Below, piece by piece: positions 33,579 through 43,802 of a DNA stretch of 64,000 nt. Source of the stretch: Nitrosomonadales bacterium (GTDB lineage Bacteria; Pseudomonadota; Gammaproteobacteria; Burkholderiales; Gallionellaceae). Where the stretch lies: the NCBI GenBank assembly GCA_023259065.1, contig JAHFQY010000008.1, positions 1-64,000 of the forward strand, read 5' to 3'. A program made the position numbers and the translations under genes. The notes beneath the pieces are model-generated. The model was not told the origin of the DNA. It was given only the letters and a program-made list of their open reading frames with translations, and searched no databases. Each line of letters opens with the position of its first letter. The stretch's first letter is position 1.

Positions 33579-35774
33579 ATGAAGTTTAATTTTCCCATCA
33601 TCATCATCGACGAAGATTTTCGCTCGGAAAACTCCAGCGGCTTGACCGGTTACGGCGACCTGACTTCGTTTGCGCAGCAGCAAAGCCGCGCTTCGGCCTT
33701 CCTGCTGTCGATTGACGATGAGGAATTCGGTTCGGGCAGCGAGGAGGACACCGAGCTGGCATTGAAGAGCCTGCGTGCTTTTGTCGAAGAGATACGCCAC
33801 AAGAATGCGGACATTCCGATTTACCTGCACGGCGAAACCCGCACCTCGCGCCATATTCCCAACGACATCCTGCGCGAGCTGCACGGCTTCATTCACATGC
33901 ACGAGGACACGCCGGAATTCGTGGCGCGCCACATTATCCGCGAGGCACGTTCCTATCTGGATTCGCTGGCGCCGCCGTTTTTCCGCGCGCTGGTGGGTTA
34001 TGCGCAGGACGGTTCCTACTCCTGGCACTGCCCCGGCCACTCCGGCGGCGTGGCTTTTCTGAAGTCGCCGGTGGGGCGCATGTTCCACCAGTTCTTCGGC
34101 GAGAACATGCTGCGCGCCGACGTGTGCAACGCGGTGGACGAGCTGGGTCAGCTGCTCGACCACACCGGCCCGGTGGCAGCTTCCGAGCGCAACGCGGCGC
34201 GCATCTTTAACGCCGATCATCTGTTCTTCGTGACCAACGGCACCTCGACTTCCAACAAGGTCGTGTGGCACTCCACCGTGGCGCCGGACGACATCGTGGT
34301 GGTGGATCGCAACTGCCACAAATCCATCCTGCATGCGATCATGATGACCGGCGCGGTGCCGGTGTTCCTGACGCCAACGCGCAACAACTTCGGCATTATC
34401 GGGCCGATCCCGAAATCCGAATTCGAGCCGGAAAGCATCCAGAAAAAAATCGATGCCAACCCGTTCATCAAGGACAAAACCAAGAAGCCGCGCATCCTCA
34501 CCATCACGCAGAGCACTTACGACGGTGTGCTGTACAACGTGGAGATGCTGAAGGAAATGCTGGACGGCAAGATCGATGCACTGCATTTCGACGAGGCCTG
34601 GCTGCCGCATGCGGCCTTCCACGAGTTTTACCAGGACATGCACGCCATCGGGCCGAAGCGCCCGCGCACCAGGGAGTCCATGGTGTTCTCCACCCAGTCC
34701 ACGCACAAGCTGCTGGCCGGTTTGTCGCAGGCCTCGCAAATCCTGGTGCAGGACAGCGAGCAACGCAAGCTGGACCGCGATTGCTTCAACGAAGCCTATC
34801 TGATGCACACCTCCACCAGCCCGCAATACGCGATTATCGCCTCGTGCGATATTGCCGCCGCAATGATGGAGCCGCCCGGCGGCACTGCCCTGGTGGAAGA
34901 ATCCATCGCCGAGGCGCTGGACTTCCGCCGCGCCATGCGCAAGGTGGATGCCGAGTTTGGCGCTGACTGGTGGTTCAAGGTGTGGGGGCCGGAGTATCTG
35001 GTCGAGGAGGGCATGGCTGCGCGCGACGACTGGGTGTTGCGCACCGATGACCGCTGGCATGGTTTCGGCAAGCTCGCCGAGGGCTTCAACATGCTCGATC
35101 CGATCAAGGCCACCGTCATCACGCCGGGGCTGGATGTGGATGGCGACTTTGCCGACAGCGGCATCCCCGCCAGTATCGTCACCAAATATCTTTCCGAGCA
35201 CGGCGTGGTGGTGGAGAAGTGCGGCCTGTATTCCTTCTTCATCATGTTCACTATCGGCATCACCAAGGGGCGCTGGAACACCATGGTGACTGAGCTGCAG
35301 CAGTTCAAGGACGATTACGACAGGAACCAGCCGCTGTGGCGCGTGCTACCGGAATTCATTGCCAAACATCCGCGTTACGAGAAGATCGGCCTGCGCGACC
35401 TGTGCGACGAGATCCACGGCATCTACAAGGCCAACGATGTGGCGCGCCTGACCACCGAGATGTATCTCTCCAGCATGGTGCCGGCGATGAAACCCTCCGA
35501 CGCTTTCGCCAAAATGGCGCACGGCGAGATCGAACGTGTATCCATCGACGAACTGGAAGGCCGCGTCACTGCGGTGTTGCTCACGCCCTATCCGCCGGGC
35601 ATTCCGCTGCTGATCCCGGGCGAGCGCTTCAACAAGACCATCGTGGATTACCTCAAATTTGCGCGCGCCTTCAACCAGAAATTCCCCGGCTTCGAGACCG
35701 ATATACACGGCCTGGTGGCGGAGAAGGTGAACGGCGAAAAGGTGTACTACGTGGACTGCGTGCGCCAGGCGTAA
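33579..35774 (+). CDS. biodegradative-type Orn/Lys/Arg decarboxylase
   Basis: Wing domain plus PLP domain: STQSTHKLLAGLSQAS; FDEAWLPHAAFHEFY. Confidence 0.93.
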   Translation: MKFNFPIIIIDEDFRSENSSGLTGYGDLTSFAQQQSRASAFLLSIDDEEFGSGSEEDTELALKSLRAFVEEIRHKNADIPIYLHGETRTSRHIPNDILRELHGFIHMHEDTPEFVARHIIREARSYLDSLAPPFFRALVGYAQDGSYSWHCPGHSGGVAFLKSPVGRMFHQFFGENMLRADVCNAVDELGQLLDHTGPVAASERNAARIFNADHLFFVTNGTSTSNKVVWHSTVAPDDIVVVDRNCHKSILHAIMMTGAVPVFLTPTRNNFGIIGPIPKSEFEPESIQKKIDANPFIKDKTKKPRILTITQSTYDGVLYNVEMLKEMLDGKIDALHFDEAWLPHAAFHEFYQDMHAIGPKRPRTRESMVFSTQSTHKLLAGLSQASQILVQDSEQRKLDRDCFNEAYLMHTSTSPQYAIIASCDIAAAMMEPPGGTALVEESIAEALDFRRAMRKVDAEFGADWWFKVWGPEYLVEEGMAARDDWVLRTDDRWHGFGKLAEGFNMLDPIKATVITPGLDVDGDFADSGIPASIVTKYLSEHGVVVEKCGLYSFFIMFTIGITKGRWNTMVTELQQFKDDYDRNQPLWRVLPEFIAKHPRYEKIGLRDLCDEIHGIYKANDVARLTTEMYLSSMVPAMKPSDAFAKMAHGEIERVSIDELEGRVTAVLLTPYPPGIPLLIPGERFNKTIVDYLKFARAFNQKFPGFETDIHGLVAEKVNGEKVYYVDCVRQA

Positions 35775-35791
35775 ACTTTGCGTGGCTGAAT

Positions 35792-35824
35792 AAAAAAAGC
35801 GGATGCATGCATCCGCTTTTTTTT
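35792..35824. terminator. bidirectional terminator
   Basis: AAAAAAAGCGGATGCATGCATCCGCTTTTTTTT. Confidence 0.85.
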
Positions 35825-35841
35825 GTGTCCGGCCGGCTGAA

Positions 35842-36249
35842 TTATTGGCGACCGCCAGGCCCCATACCCCCGCCCATTCCGCCACCTGGCCCCATTCCGC
35901 CGCCGGGGCCCATACCCCCACCCGGCCCCCTCATCATGCCACCCCGCGCAGGCGGCTCATCCGGGAGTGTTATACCCTTGGCCTTGGCGCGTTCCTGCAT
36001 CAGCTTGTGATGTTCCAGCCGGTAGGCTTCACGCTCCTCGGCGGTCTTGAGGCTGCGCATTTTGTTGCGATGCTCGGTACGTTCCTGCGGGGTCATTAAC
36101 TGGCTGCCGTAAATTTGGGCCTGATCGCGTGTCTGTGTTTGATCCCTGGTTTGATCTTTGCTCTGTTCCTTATCAGCTGCTATTGCAAGACCGGCGCAAA
36201 GTATTAATGAGCCTGCCAGTGCTGACAAGGTTGCTGTGCGAAATGTCAT
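35842..36249 (-). CDS. small exported protein with Gly/Met/Pro-rich tail
   Basis: Signal peptide, QERTEHRNKMRSLKTAEEREAYRLEHHKLMQERAK, repeated GPGGGM tail. Confidence 0.65.
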   Translation of the reverse strand: MTFRTATLSALAGSLILCAGLAIAADKEQSKDQTRDQTQTRDQAQIYGSQLMTPQERTEHRNKMRSLKTAEEREAYRLEHHKLMQERAKAKGITLPDEPPARGGMMRGPGGGMGPGGGMGPGGGMGGGMGPGGRQ

Positions 36250-36453
36250 AATTGCCTCCGAATGCACGGGGTCACAAGAAACAGTGTGGCAGCTAACCCC
36301 GGTCTGCAGCCACACCAAATGGACAAATGATAATGTCCGGAAGTTTCATTAATCCTGAAAAAAGCAGTTCGATCCGCAGATTAGATTGATTATCAGGAGG
36401 ATACAAGGTAAATCTTGTTCATCCCATTGGGTGAGGTTGGTAATTTAAAATAA

Positions 36454-37158
36454 TTATTTCAGCTTCTCATCCAGATTGACCATTGCAGTGCGTATTGCTT
36501 CCTGCGAAATATCAATCAACTTCGGCTGTAGCGCGTTGGTATTGCCTATACCCATGATTTTTCCGACGCTGTCCTTGGAAGTCACCTCGACCATGTCGCG
36601 CCAGATGACTTCATTGGCATTGTTGACTGCGACAATCGCAAACACAATGTGCCCGCTGGATGTTCCGGCCGAGAGCGGGATGGGAATCGGTGCAATGCCG
36701 GAAAGGGTGAATCCGCCGCTCTTGACAGAATAGTAGGCTGATACCTGAATGACTCCGGTCAGCTTCAGCTCGCTCATCAATTTCTTCAGGTTGGGCGCTT
36801 CGCTCTCGCTGGTAATGTCGAATTTCTTGTAGCCCTGGGCAGCCTTGCCGGTAAATATGCCGTCAGTCGAGTCTCCCTTGATGGCTGCATAGCTACGGCT
36901 CTGCTTGACTTGTGAAGAGCTGGAAAGCCTGAAGCTTTTGGCCTGATTCAGCTCCTTGGAAACGATTTCATCAACCCTGCTTAACAAAGCGACTTCTTCG
37001 TTTTCAGACATGCCCAATCCGGTTGTCGATCCAATCACGCTGACGATGGCGAAGCGGTTGGGCTTCTTCATTTCAGCGGTTTTGACGACCTGATTGGAGC
37101 AGCCGGATAAAAGCACCAGTGCAAAGATCAGCATGGCAAGCAATCTTGTGAAGCTCAT
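36454..37158 (-). CDS. lipoprotein of unknown function
   Basis: Lipobox LLSGCSNQ; complete ORF. Confidence 0.65.
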   Translation of the reverse strand: MSFTRLLAMLIFALVLLSGCSNQVVKTAEMKKPNRFAIVSVIGSTTGLGMSENEEVALLSRVDEIVSKELNQAKSFRLSSSSQVKQSRSYAAIKGDSTDGIFTGKAAQGYKKFDITSESEAPNLKKLMSELKLTGVIQVSAYYSVKSGGFTLSGIAPIPIPLSAGTSSGHIVFAIVAVNNANEVIWRDMVEVTSKDSVGKIMGIGNTNALQPKLIDISQEAIRTAMVNLDEKLK

Positions 37159-37298
37159 TGAATCTCCCTGATAGTAATTGTATTGGTAGGCCGGATTGGC
37201 GCACGCAGACTACACTGGCGCGAACTGCAGCGTCAAGGAATTAGCGCTCTCTGCATGCCGGAGAAGGCCGTAAAATATGCCTTCCGGGTAAGGTGGGT

Positions 37299-39254
37299 TT
37301 ATTTTGCGGGGCTGTTTTTGTGAAAAACCAGCGGCGCCACCGCGGGTGGCGCGCTGCCCAGGATGTGCTTCTTCATCTTGCCGACGACGTGCATCTCGCA
37401 TGCCCTGCAATCAAATTTCAGTGTCAGCTTTTCGCTGCCGTTGACCAGCGTCATCGGCTCGGCGCGTACCTGGCCCTGCACTCCGATTACACCCTTGGCC
37501 TGCTTGGGGCACAGGCTCAAACTGTAGCGGATGCAATGGCGCGTGATCATCAGCGAGACATCGCCTGCCTCTTCGTGCTGCTCGTAGGCGGCGGCAATCA
37601 GCTTTACGCCGTGTCTGGCATAGAAGGACTGCGCCGCCGAGTTGTACACATTGGCGAGGTAGGAAAGGGTTTCTTCCGGATACTGCGCCGGCGGCTCCAC
37701 GGCAGCCTTGCGCGCGGGGCGGGCGTAGGCCGTGGTTCGTGCAGCCTGCAAAGCTTCCACGGCGTCGCGGCGCAGCTTGTTGAGTAATGAGCCGGGCACG
37801 AACCAGGGTTGCGACCAGTGTATGGCCAAATCGTGCAACTCGAAATCAGTATTGCCGAAACGGTTGAGCTGCTGGTGCAAATTATTTTCTGCCTCTGCCG
37901 GATGTTGTGCGGCTTGCTTGTCGAAATTGACACTTGCTGTGGCGGAGATGCCATCTTCATCGCGCAAGGTGAGAGCAAAGCCATTGGCAGTTTCAGCAAA
38001 CACGCCACTGATGCCCATGCGCCGCTCGGCGGATTTTCTGGTAAGCGCGAGCTCCCAGTCATGGTCGCTGTTGCGGCTGATCTCCAGGCCAAGGCGCAAG
38101 CCCTGCAGCTCGGCGATCTTCTCGTTGGGCCACACGCGCCACACGCCGCCTGATTGCTTCACACTATTGGCGCGCAAGCCACGCACCTCGCGCTTGTGCA
38201 GGTAGTTGAGGCCGTCGCCGTTGGCCAGTGTTGCATTGGTTTCTATCTCCAACCAGTCCGGGCCTATCTTGCTGATCGTGCCCAGCAGGGTGCCGGTGAA
38301 GGTGGGCGTGTCAAAGGCGCCGATGTCGGCTTTGCGCCCGTGGGAAAAGTAATCCGTGGCACCGCGATGGAAAGTCTTGTCCGGGTCGGGGGTGAACAGC
38401 AGTCGGGTTGTGCCGCTGGAGGCGCGCGCAAGCTCGGGGCGCTCGCCGAGGATTTCATCCAGCAGCTGGCGATAGTAGCCGGTAATGTTTTTCACATAGG
38501 GCGCATCCTTGTAGCGCCCCTCGATCTTGAAGCTGCGGATGCCGGCATCGATGAGCGCGCGCAGGTTGGCGCTCTGGTTGTTGTCCTTCACCGACAGCAG
38601 GTGTTTTTCAAAGGCGACCACGCGCCCCTGCTTGTCCTGCAGGGTGTAGGGCAGGCGGCAGGCCTGCGAGCAGTCGCCGCGATTGGCGCTGCGTCCGGTG
38701 TGTGCGTGGCTTATGTAGCACTGGCCGGAATAGGCCACGCACAGGGCGCCGTGGATAAAGTGTTCGAGCACGGTATCCTGCGGCACGGCGGCGCGCACTT
38801 CAGCGATCTCATTGATAGTGAGCTCGCGCGCCAGCACCATCTGTGAGAAGCCTGCCTCGCTCAGAAAGCGCGCCTTCTCCGGCGTGCGGATGTCGCACTG
38901 GGTGGAAGCGTGCAACGCGATGGGCGGCAGGTCCAGTTGCAGCAGGCCCATGTCCTGCACGATCAGCGCATCCACGCCCGCGTCGTAGCAGTCGTAAACC
39001 AGCTTGCGCGCGGCTTCCAGTTCGCTATCGTGCAGGATGGTGTTGAGCGCAACAAAGATGCGCGCATGAAAGCGGTGGGCAAACTCCGCCAGTGCGGCGA
39101 TATCGCTGATGGCATTGCCCGCCTTGTCGCGCGCACCAAACGAGGGGCCGCCGATATACACCGCATCGGCGCCGTGCAGTATGGCTTCGCGGCCTATGGA
39201 TGCGGTCTTGGCGGGGGCAAGCAGTTCCAATGTTTGCGTGGAAGTGGAAGTCAT
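37299..39254 (-). CDS. U32 family peptidase (RlhA/YdcP-like)
   Basis: LLAPAKTASIGREAILHGADAVYIGG; ALCVAYSGQCYISHAHTGRSANRGDCSQACR. Confidence 0.9.
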   Translation of the reverse strand: MTSTSTQTLELLAPAKTASIGREAILHGADAVYIGGPSFGARDKAGNAISDIAALAEFAHRFHARIFVALNTILHDSELEAARKLVYDCYDAGVDALIVQDMGLLQLDLPPIALHASTQCDIRTPEKARFLSEAGFSQMVLARELTINEIAEVRAAVPQDTVLEHFIHGALCVAYSGQCYISHAHTGRSANRGDCSQACRLPYTLQDKQGRVVAFEKHLLSVKDNNQSANLRALIDAGIRSFKIEGRYKDAPYVKNITGYYRQLLDEILGERPELARASSGTTRLLFTPDPDKTFHRGATDYFSHGRKADIGAFDTPTFTGTLLGTISKIGPDWLEIETNATLANGDGLNYLHKREVRGLRANSVKQSGGVWRVWPNEKIAELQGLRLGLEISRNSDHDWELALTRKSAERRMGISGVFAETANGFALTLRDEDGISATASVNFDKQAAQHPAEAENNLHQQLNRFGNTDFELHDLAIHWSQPWFVPGSLLNKLRRDAVEALQAARTTAYARPARKAAVEPPAQYPEETLSYLANVYNSAAQSFYARHGVKLIAAAYEQHEEAGDVSLMITRHCIRYSLSLCPKQAKGVIGVQGQVRAEPMTLVNGSEKLTLKFDCRACEMHVVGKMKKHILGSAPPAVAPLVFHKNSPAK

Positions 39255-39275
39255 GATGCGTAAAATATATCGGGT

Positions 39276-39332
39276 GTAGGAGCGGGCCATGCCCGCGAAT
39301 GGTGTTTGATCGCGGGCATGGCCCGCTCCTAC
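39276..39332. repeat. REP-like perfect palindrome overlapping the folA stop codon
   Basis: GTAGGAGCGGGCCATGCCCGCGA (11-nt loop) TCGCGGGCATGGCCCGCTCCTAC. Confidence 0.92.
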
Positions 39333-39823
39333 CTGCGGCGATAGGTGACGAAATGATAATCCAGTGGCTGCGGCTCGCTTTGGCTGCGTTGTTCGCGCGC
39401 AACCTCTTTCCAGTCTGTTTTGTTGAACGCGGGAAAGTGTGCATCGCCAGCCACGTCCTGCTGGATTTCGGTAATGTACAAGGCGTCTACCCTGGGCAAG
39501 GCTTGTGCATAAAGCTCCGCGCCACCTACGATGAAAATCTCGTCATCTTTTGCGCAGGCAACGATGGCCTCATCCAGCGAGTACGCCATGACGCAGCCGT
39601 CGATCTTCAGTACGCGGTTGCGTGTCACCACCACCGTGGTGCGGCCCGGCAGTGGCTTGCCGATGGAGTCAAAGGTCTTGCGCCCCATGATCATGTGATG
39701 CCCCATGGTAAGCGCCTTGAAATGCTTGAGGTCTTCCGGACAGCGCCAGGGCAGGGTGTTGTTGATGCCGATGGTGCGATTTTTTGCCATGGCGACAATG
39801 ATGGAAATTTTTTGCTGTGACAT
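39329..39823 (-). CDS. folA: dihydrofolate reductase
   Basis: ISIIVAMAKNRTIGINNTLPWRCPEDLKHFKALTMGHHMIMGRKTFDSIGKPLPGR. Confidence 0.96.
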   Translation of the reverse strand: MSQQKISIIVAMAKNRTIGINNTLPWRCPEDLKHFKALTMGHHMIMGRKTFDSIGKPLPGRTTVVVTRNRVLKIDGCVMAYSLDEAIVACAKDDEIFIVGGAELYAQALPRVDALYITEIQQDVAGDAHFPAFNKTDWKEVAREQRSQSEPQPLDYHFVTYRRR

Positions 39824-39840
39824 GAATGTTCCGTTTCAAA

Positions 39841-41742
39841 TTACCAGTGCAGGGTGCGCATCTGCGCGGTTTTTTTGGTCTGGTGCGACTGCATGCGCGC
39901 GACCAGGTGGTCGAGCACGTCGATGGCGTCGAGCACGAAGGGGCCCTTGTTGAGCATGATGCATTCGGCGCGCTCGGCCATGGCGGCATCGGTCACCTCG
40001 GCGCGGGTGGGGATGTTCTGTTTAACCAGGCTTTCCAGCACCTGCGTCGCCCACACCACCGGCACGTGCGCCGATTCGCACAGCCACATGATTTCCTCCT
40101 GGGTTTCGGCCAGCTGCTCATAGCCGATCTCCACGGCCAGGTCGCCGCGCGCAATCATCACGCCAAAGGGATGGCTGCCCGCGCCGCGAATGATGATTTC
40201 TGGCAGGTTGTTGAGTGCAAGGCGGGTTTCGATCTTGGCGATGATGCCGGTCTTGCGCGCGCCATTCCCGGCCAGTGCGGCAAGCAGTTGTTCCATGTCA
40301 TCGGCTGATTGCACAAAGGAGTATCCGACGATGTCGGCATGCTGCACGATGCTGGCCAGGTCGGTGCGATCCTTCTCGGTGAGCGCGGGCAGGTGCAGGT
40401 CAGTATCGGGAAAATTCAGCCCTTTCTCCGCCCCCAGTTTTGCGCCTTGTTCGCGCGCATGGGTGATCCGCAGCAGCGCGCCATCTTCGTTCAGCGCTTC
40501 CACCACGGCGCCGATATGGCCGTCGTCGATCAGCACGCGCTGGCCTGTTTTCAGGCAATCAAAAACGGCGGGGTGGGCGCAGGCGATATGTGCCGGAATG
40601 ATGCTGTTGTCGGCCTCGTCTATCTCGGCGGGTTCGCCCGGAATGCCGGCGCGGGTAAGCTGCAGCGCATCGCCCGGATTCAGCATGATGGGCTGCGGCA
40701 CCGGCAATATGGCGCCCAGCGCCGCTGCAAATACCGGATGGCGGTGTTTGGGGTGGGGGAAGTGGTGCAGCTCGATGCCCTCTTCCAGATAGGCGCTGCT
40801 GTCGCACGCGGCCAGCGCTTCGGTGGAGGAAAGAATTTTTTCCACGATCAGTGCGCCAGCCTTGCCGCGCAGGTCGGTAAATTCTATGCGGTCGCCGCGA
40901 CCGATGCGGCGAAACCAGCCTGGATCAACACCGAGGCGGGCGGGAATGCGGCGCCCGAGGCCGTCCTTGGCGGCGGCGCATCCGGCTTGCCCGCTGCCGT
41001 CGAGTATGACCCTGCACGGCTCCAGCAGCGCCCCGCGTTCGTCGCGCCTGGGCTTCAGGTGAATGATGCCATGGCCTGCCGCCAGCGCCCCGGTGCGCAG
41101 CTTGGGGCCGGCAAGGTCCATCAGGATTTTGCACGAGCGCCCGGTTTCCGCTACGGCCTGGCGCACGTAAGCCGACATCTGTTGCCAGTCTTGTGCAGTG
41201 TCGTGCGCGCAATTGATGCGGGCGCAGTCCATGCCGCGTTCCACCAGCGCTTTTACAAACGCATAGTCGGTTGCGGCTTCGCTGGGCAGGGTCACCATGA
41301 TGCGCACCGAGCGATGCGCCGGCGGCGGCCCAAACAGGTGGCGGGTTTGCTGGTGCAGTTGCTGGCTGTTGTCGCTGAATGCTTGTGCGGTGCGGCTGAT
41401 GGCGGCAGGCTCCGCAGGCGTGCCGGTGAGCGCTCCCAGTGCGTGGATAACCGCATCCAGATTGGCCAGCACATGGCCTTCGGTACGCCCCAGGGAAGAA
41501 AGCCCCAGTGCCGCCAGCTGTTCCTGAAAATGGCGCAGATCATGGCGGCGCAAGCCGATATACGCCCCCATGTTTTTTGCCGAGTCGAGAAAATCGCGCT
41601 TGTGTATGTGCGGCTTCCACTCCTCGGCGCACAGCTTCTGGGTTTTCAGCGTTTCCTCGCGCACCTGCTGCAGGTCGGCCAGCAACTGCCTGAGCTGGCG
41701 CTGGTCGGTCTTGCTGGCAGGGGTGGGGCGTGAGGAGGGCAT
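39841..41742 (-). CDS. pyk: atypical pyruvate kinase with N-terminal extension
   Basis: MVTLPSEA...CARINCAHD, KILMDLAGPKLRTG, IIAKIETRLALNNLPEII, GVMIARGDLAVEIGYEQLAETQEEI; about 140 aa precede the kinase core. Confidence 0.85.
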   Translation of the reverse strand: MPSSRPTPASKTDQRQLRQLLADLQQVREETLKTQKLCAEEWKPHIHKRDFLDSAKNMGAYIGLRRHDLRHFQEQLAALGLSSLGRTEGHVLANLDAVIHALGALTGTPAEPAAISRTAQAFSDNSQQLHQQTRHLFGPPPAHRSVRIMVTLPSEAATDYAFVKALVERGMDCARINCAHDTAQDWQQMSAYVRQAVAETGRSCKILMDLAGPKLRTGALAAGHGIIHLKPRRDERGALLEPCRVILDGSGQAGCAAAKDGLGRRIPARLGVDPGWFRRIGRGDRIEFTDLRGKAGALIVEKILSSTEALAACDSSAYLEEGIELHHFPHPKHRHPVFAAALGAILPVPQPIMLNPGDALQLTRAGIPGEPAEIDEADNSIIPAHIACAHPAVFDCLKTGQRVLIDDGHIGAVVEALNEDGALLRITHAREQGAKLGAEKGLNFPDTDLHLPALTEKDRTDLASIVQHADIVGYSFVQSADDMEQLLAALAGNGARKTGIIAKIETRLALNNLPEIIIRGAGSHPFGVMIARGDLAVEIGYEQLAETQEEIMWLCESAHVPVVWATQVLESLVKQNIPTRAEVTDAAMAERAECIMLNKGPFVLDAIDVLDHLVARMQSHQTKKTAQMRTLHW

Positions 41743-41763
41743 GGTGTGCCGCGCTTGCGGGAA

Positions 41764-42558
41764 CTAGACGGCCACCGCCGCCTTGATGGCCGGATGCGGG
41801 TCGTAGCCTTCCAGAGTGAAATCCTCGAATTTGAAGCCGAACATGTCCTTCACATCGGGATTGATGCGCATGGTTGGCAAGGGGCGCGGCTCGCGTGACA
41901 GTTGCAGCTGTGTCTGTTCCATGTGGTTCGAATACAGATGCGCATCGCCCAGCGTGTGCACAAAGTCCCCCGGCTTCAGCCCGCACACCTGCGCCATCAT
42001 CAGGGTGAGCAGGGCGTAGGAAGCGATGTTGAAAGGCACGCCGAGGAAGATGTCGGCGCTGCGCTGGTACAACTGGCACGACAGCTTGCCGTCCGCCACG
42101 TAAAACTGGAAGAAGGCGTGGCAGGGCGCCAGCGCCATCTGGTCCAGCTCGCCCACATTCCAGGCGGAAACAATCAGGCGCCGCGAGTCCGGGTTTTTCT
42201 TGATCTGGTCGATCACCTCGCGCATCTGGTCTATGGTGCGGCCATCTGGCGTGGCCCACGAGCGCCACTGCTTGCCATACACCGGCCCGAGGTTGCCGTT
42301 CTCGTCCGCCCATTCATCCCAGATGGATACGCCGTTTTCCTTGAGATACTGGATGTTGGTATCACCCTGCAAGAACCACAGCAGCTCATGGACGATGGAT
42401 TTCAAATGGCACTTCTTGGTGGTGACCAGCGGAAAGCCTTGCGCCAGATCGAAGCGCATCTGGTAGCCGAACACGCTGACGGTACCGGTGCCGGTGCGGT
42501 CGGATTTTTGGGTGCCGTGGTCCAGCACGTGTTGCATCAGGTCGAGGTACTGTCGCAT
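41764..42558 (-). CDS. thyA: thymidylate synthase
   Basis: [38 protein letters not shown]; 264 aa from this start. Confidence 0.97.
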   Translation of the reverse strand: MRQYLDLMQHVLDHGTQKSDRTGTGTVSVFGYQMRFDLAQGFPLVTTKKCHLKSIVHELLWFLQGDTNIQYLKENGVSIWDEWADENGNLGPVYGKQWRSWATPDGRTIDQMREVIDQIKKNPDSRRLIVSAWNVGELDQMALAPCHAFFQFYVADGKLSCQLYQRSADIFLGVPFNIASYALLTLMMAQVCGLKPGDFVHTLGDAHLYSNHMEQTQLQLSREPRPLPTMRINPDVKDMFGFKFEDFTLEGYDPHPAIKAAVAV

Positions 42559-42819
42559 GGTGATTTCAGGCCGCCGGGATGATGAATTTTGGGGAATAAC
42601 AGGGGCATAATCGTACCACATTGGGCCTGTGCCGGCCTGCTGGACGAGGCGGCTGCTATCAACATTGACACTCCCCGCCCACTCCCATAAAGTCTGAGCT
42701 CTTGCATATCTGCCGGAGGCACATTGCGCCACATGTATGGCGCAGGACTAAAGGCTGCATCCCCGTTCTGGAGGCGGCGCAAGCAAAGAACCCGCACAGC
42801 GGGTACCGCCGCTACAGGA

Positions 42820-43344
42820 ATGAAAGGGGAACGTGTGGCCGTATCAGTCGCCCAGATCGAATCGAAGATGTTCCTCATCCGGGGACAGAAAGTCATGCTC
42901 AGCCAGCACCTGGCGGAATTGTACGAAGTTGAGCCACGAGTCTTGAACCAGGCAGTCAAACGCAACATCGAGCGTTTCCCCGAAGACTTCATGTTCCAGC
43001 TGGATCCGGAAGAATTTGCAAACTTGAAATCACAATTTGTGACTTCAAGTTGGGGAGGCATTCGCACCGCACCCTACGACTTCACCGAACAAGGCGTCGC
43101 CATGCTTTCCAGCGTCCTGCGCAGTGAGCGCGCCATCCAGGTCAACATTGAAATCATGCGTGCCTTTGTGCGATTGCGGCAAATGCTCGCTACCAATGCC
43201 GAGCTTTCACGCAAACTCGTTGCCCTCGAAAAGAAATACGATGCACGCTTCAAAGCCGTATTTGAAGCCATCTATGAGCTGATGAGCCCGGCTGAAAACA
43301 AAAAGAAACGCCCCATCGGCTTTGCGCCTTGGGAAAAGAAATGA
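42820..43344 (+). CDS. ORF6N-domain (KilA-N-associated) DNA-binding protein
   Basis: [53 protein letters not shown]. Confidence 0.88.
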   Translation: MKGERVAVSVAQIESKMFLIRGQKVMLSQHLAELYEVEPRVLNQAVKRNIERFPEDFMFQLDPEEFANLKSQFVTSSWGGIRTAPYDFTEQGVAMLSSVLRSERAIQVNIEIMRAFVRLRQMLATNAELSRKLVALEKKYDARFKAVFEAIYELMSPAENKKKRPIGFAPWEKK

Positions 43345-43439
43345 CCCCAGAAGAAATCGCGATGGCATGGCTGGAAGAGACGCTGCCTGCGCTGAAGATG
43401 CCGCTGACTTTGGATGCGTGGTTGGGGAAAAATGTTTAA
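43341..43439 (+). pseudogene. 32-codon coding fragment, copy A of a direct repeat
   Basis: [32 protein letters not shown]; partner copy near 44993-45070. Confidence 0.5.
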
Positions 43440-43467
43440 CCCTCAGTGTTTTATTAAACGATACGGG

Positions 43468-43496
43468 TTGACGTGCTGTATCCCAAAGAATACACT
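43468..43496 (+). promoter_or_regulatory. sigma70-like promoter of HigBA-type module 1
   Basis: TTGACG-17 nt-TACACT, 6 nt upstream of the toxin ATG. Confidence 0.6.
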
Positions 43497-43502
43497 GCAC
43501 TC

Positions 43503-43793
43503 ATGAAGTCCATCCTGACCACGGAAGTCTTCGATAACTGGTTTGCGAGCCTGAAAGACAAGCAGGCATCGCGCCGTATCCAGGTGCGCATTGACCGGGC
43601 CGAGGATGGCAACTTCGGCGATTGCAAACCCGTGGGCGAAGGTGTCTCGGAAATGCGCATCCACCATGGGCCGGGCTATCGCGTGTACTTCATGCAGCGG
43701 GAAATGGAAATCGTCATCCTGTTGGCTGGTGGTAACAAATCCACCCAAACAAAAGACATCAAGACCGCGCTGGAAATCGCGCGACAAATTTAG
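43503..43793 (+). CDS. addiction-module killer protein (RelE/HigB-like toxin)
   Basis: TTEVFDNWFASLKDKQASRRIQVRIDRAEDGNFGDCKPVGEGVSEMRIHHGPGYRVYF. Confidence 0.92.
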   Translation: MKSILTTEVFDNWFASLKDKQASRRIQVRIDRAEDGNFGDCKPVGEGVSEMRIHHGPGYRVYFMQREMEIVILLAGGNKSTQTKDIKTALEIARQI

Positions 43794-43802
43794 GAGGTCA
43801 TC

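Noticed and set aside
33567-35201. Long minus-strand ORF (544 aa) opposite the decarboxylase, and similar long antisense ORFs (4674-5921, 6022-7221, 13505-14779, 31307-32485, 40309-41733, 47639-49027, 50459-51736)
   Set aside because: Shadow ORFs of GC-rich, strongly codon-biased genes; translations are His/Gln/Arg-rich low-complexity with no family motifs, while the opposite strand encodes recognisable proteins.
41764-42732. 322-aa thyA start
   Set aside because: Internal ATG at 42558 gives the canonical 264-aa ThyA beginning MRQYLDLMQ.
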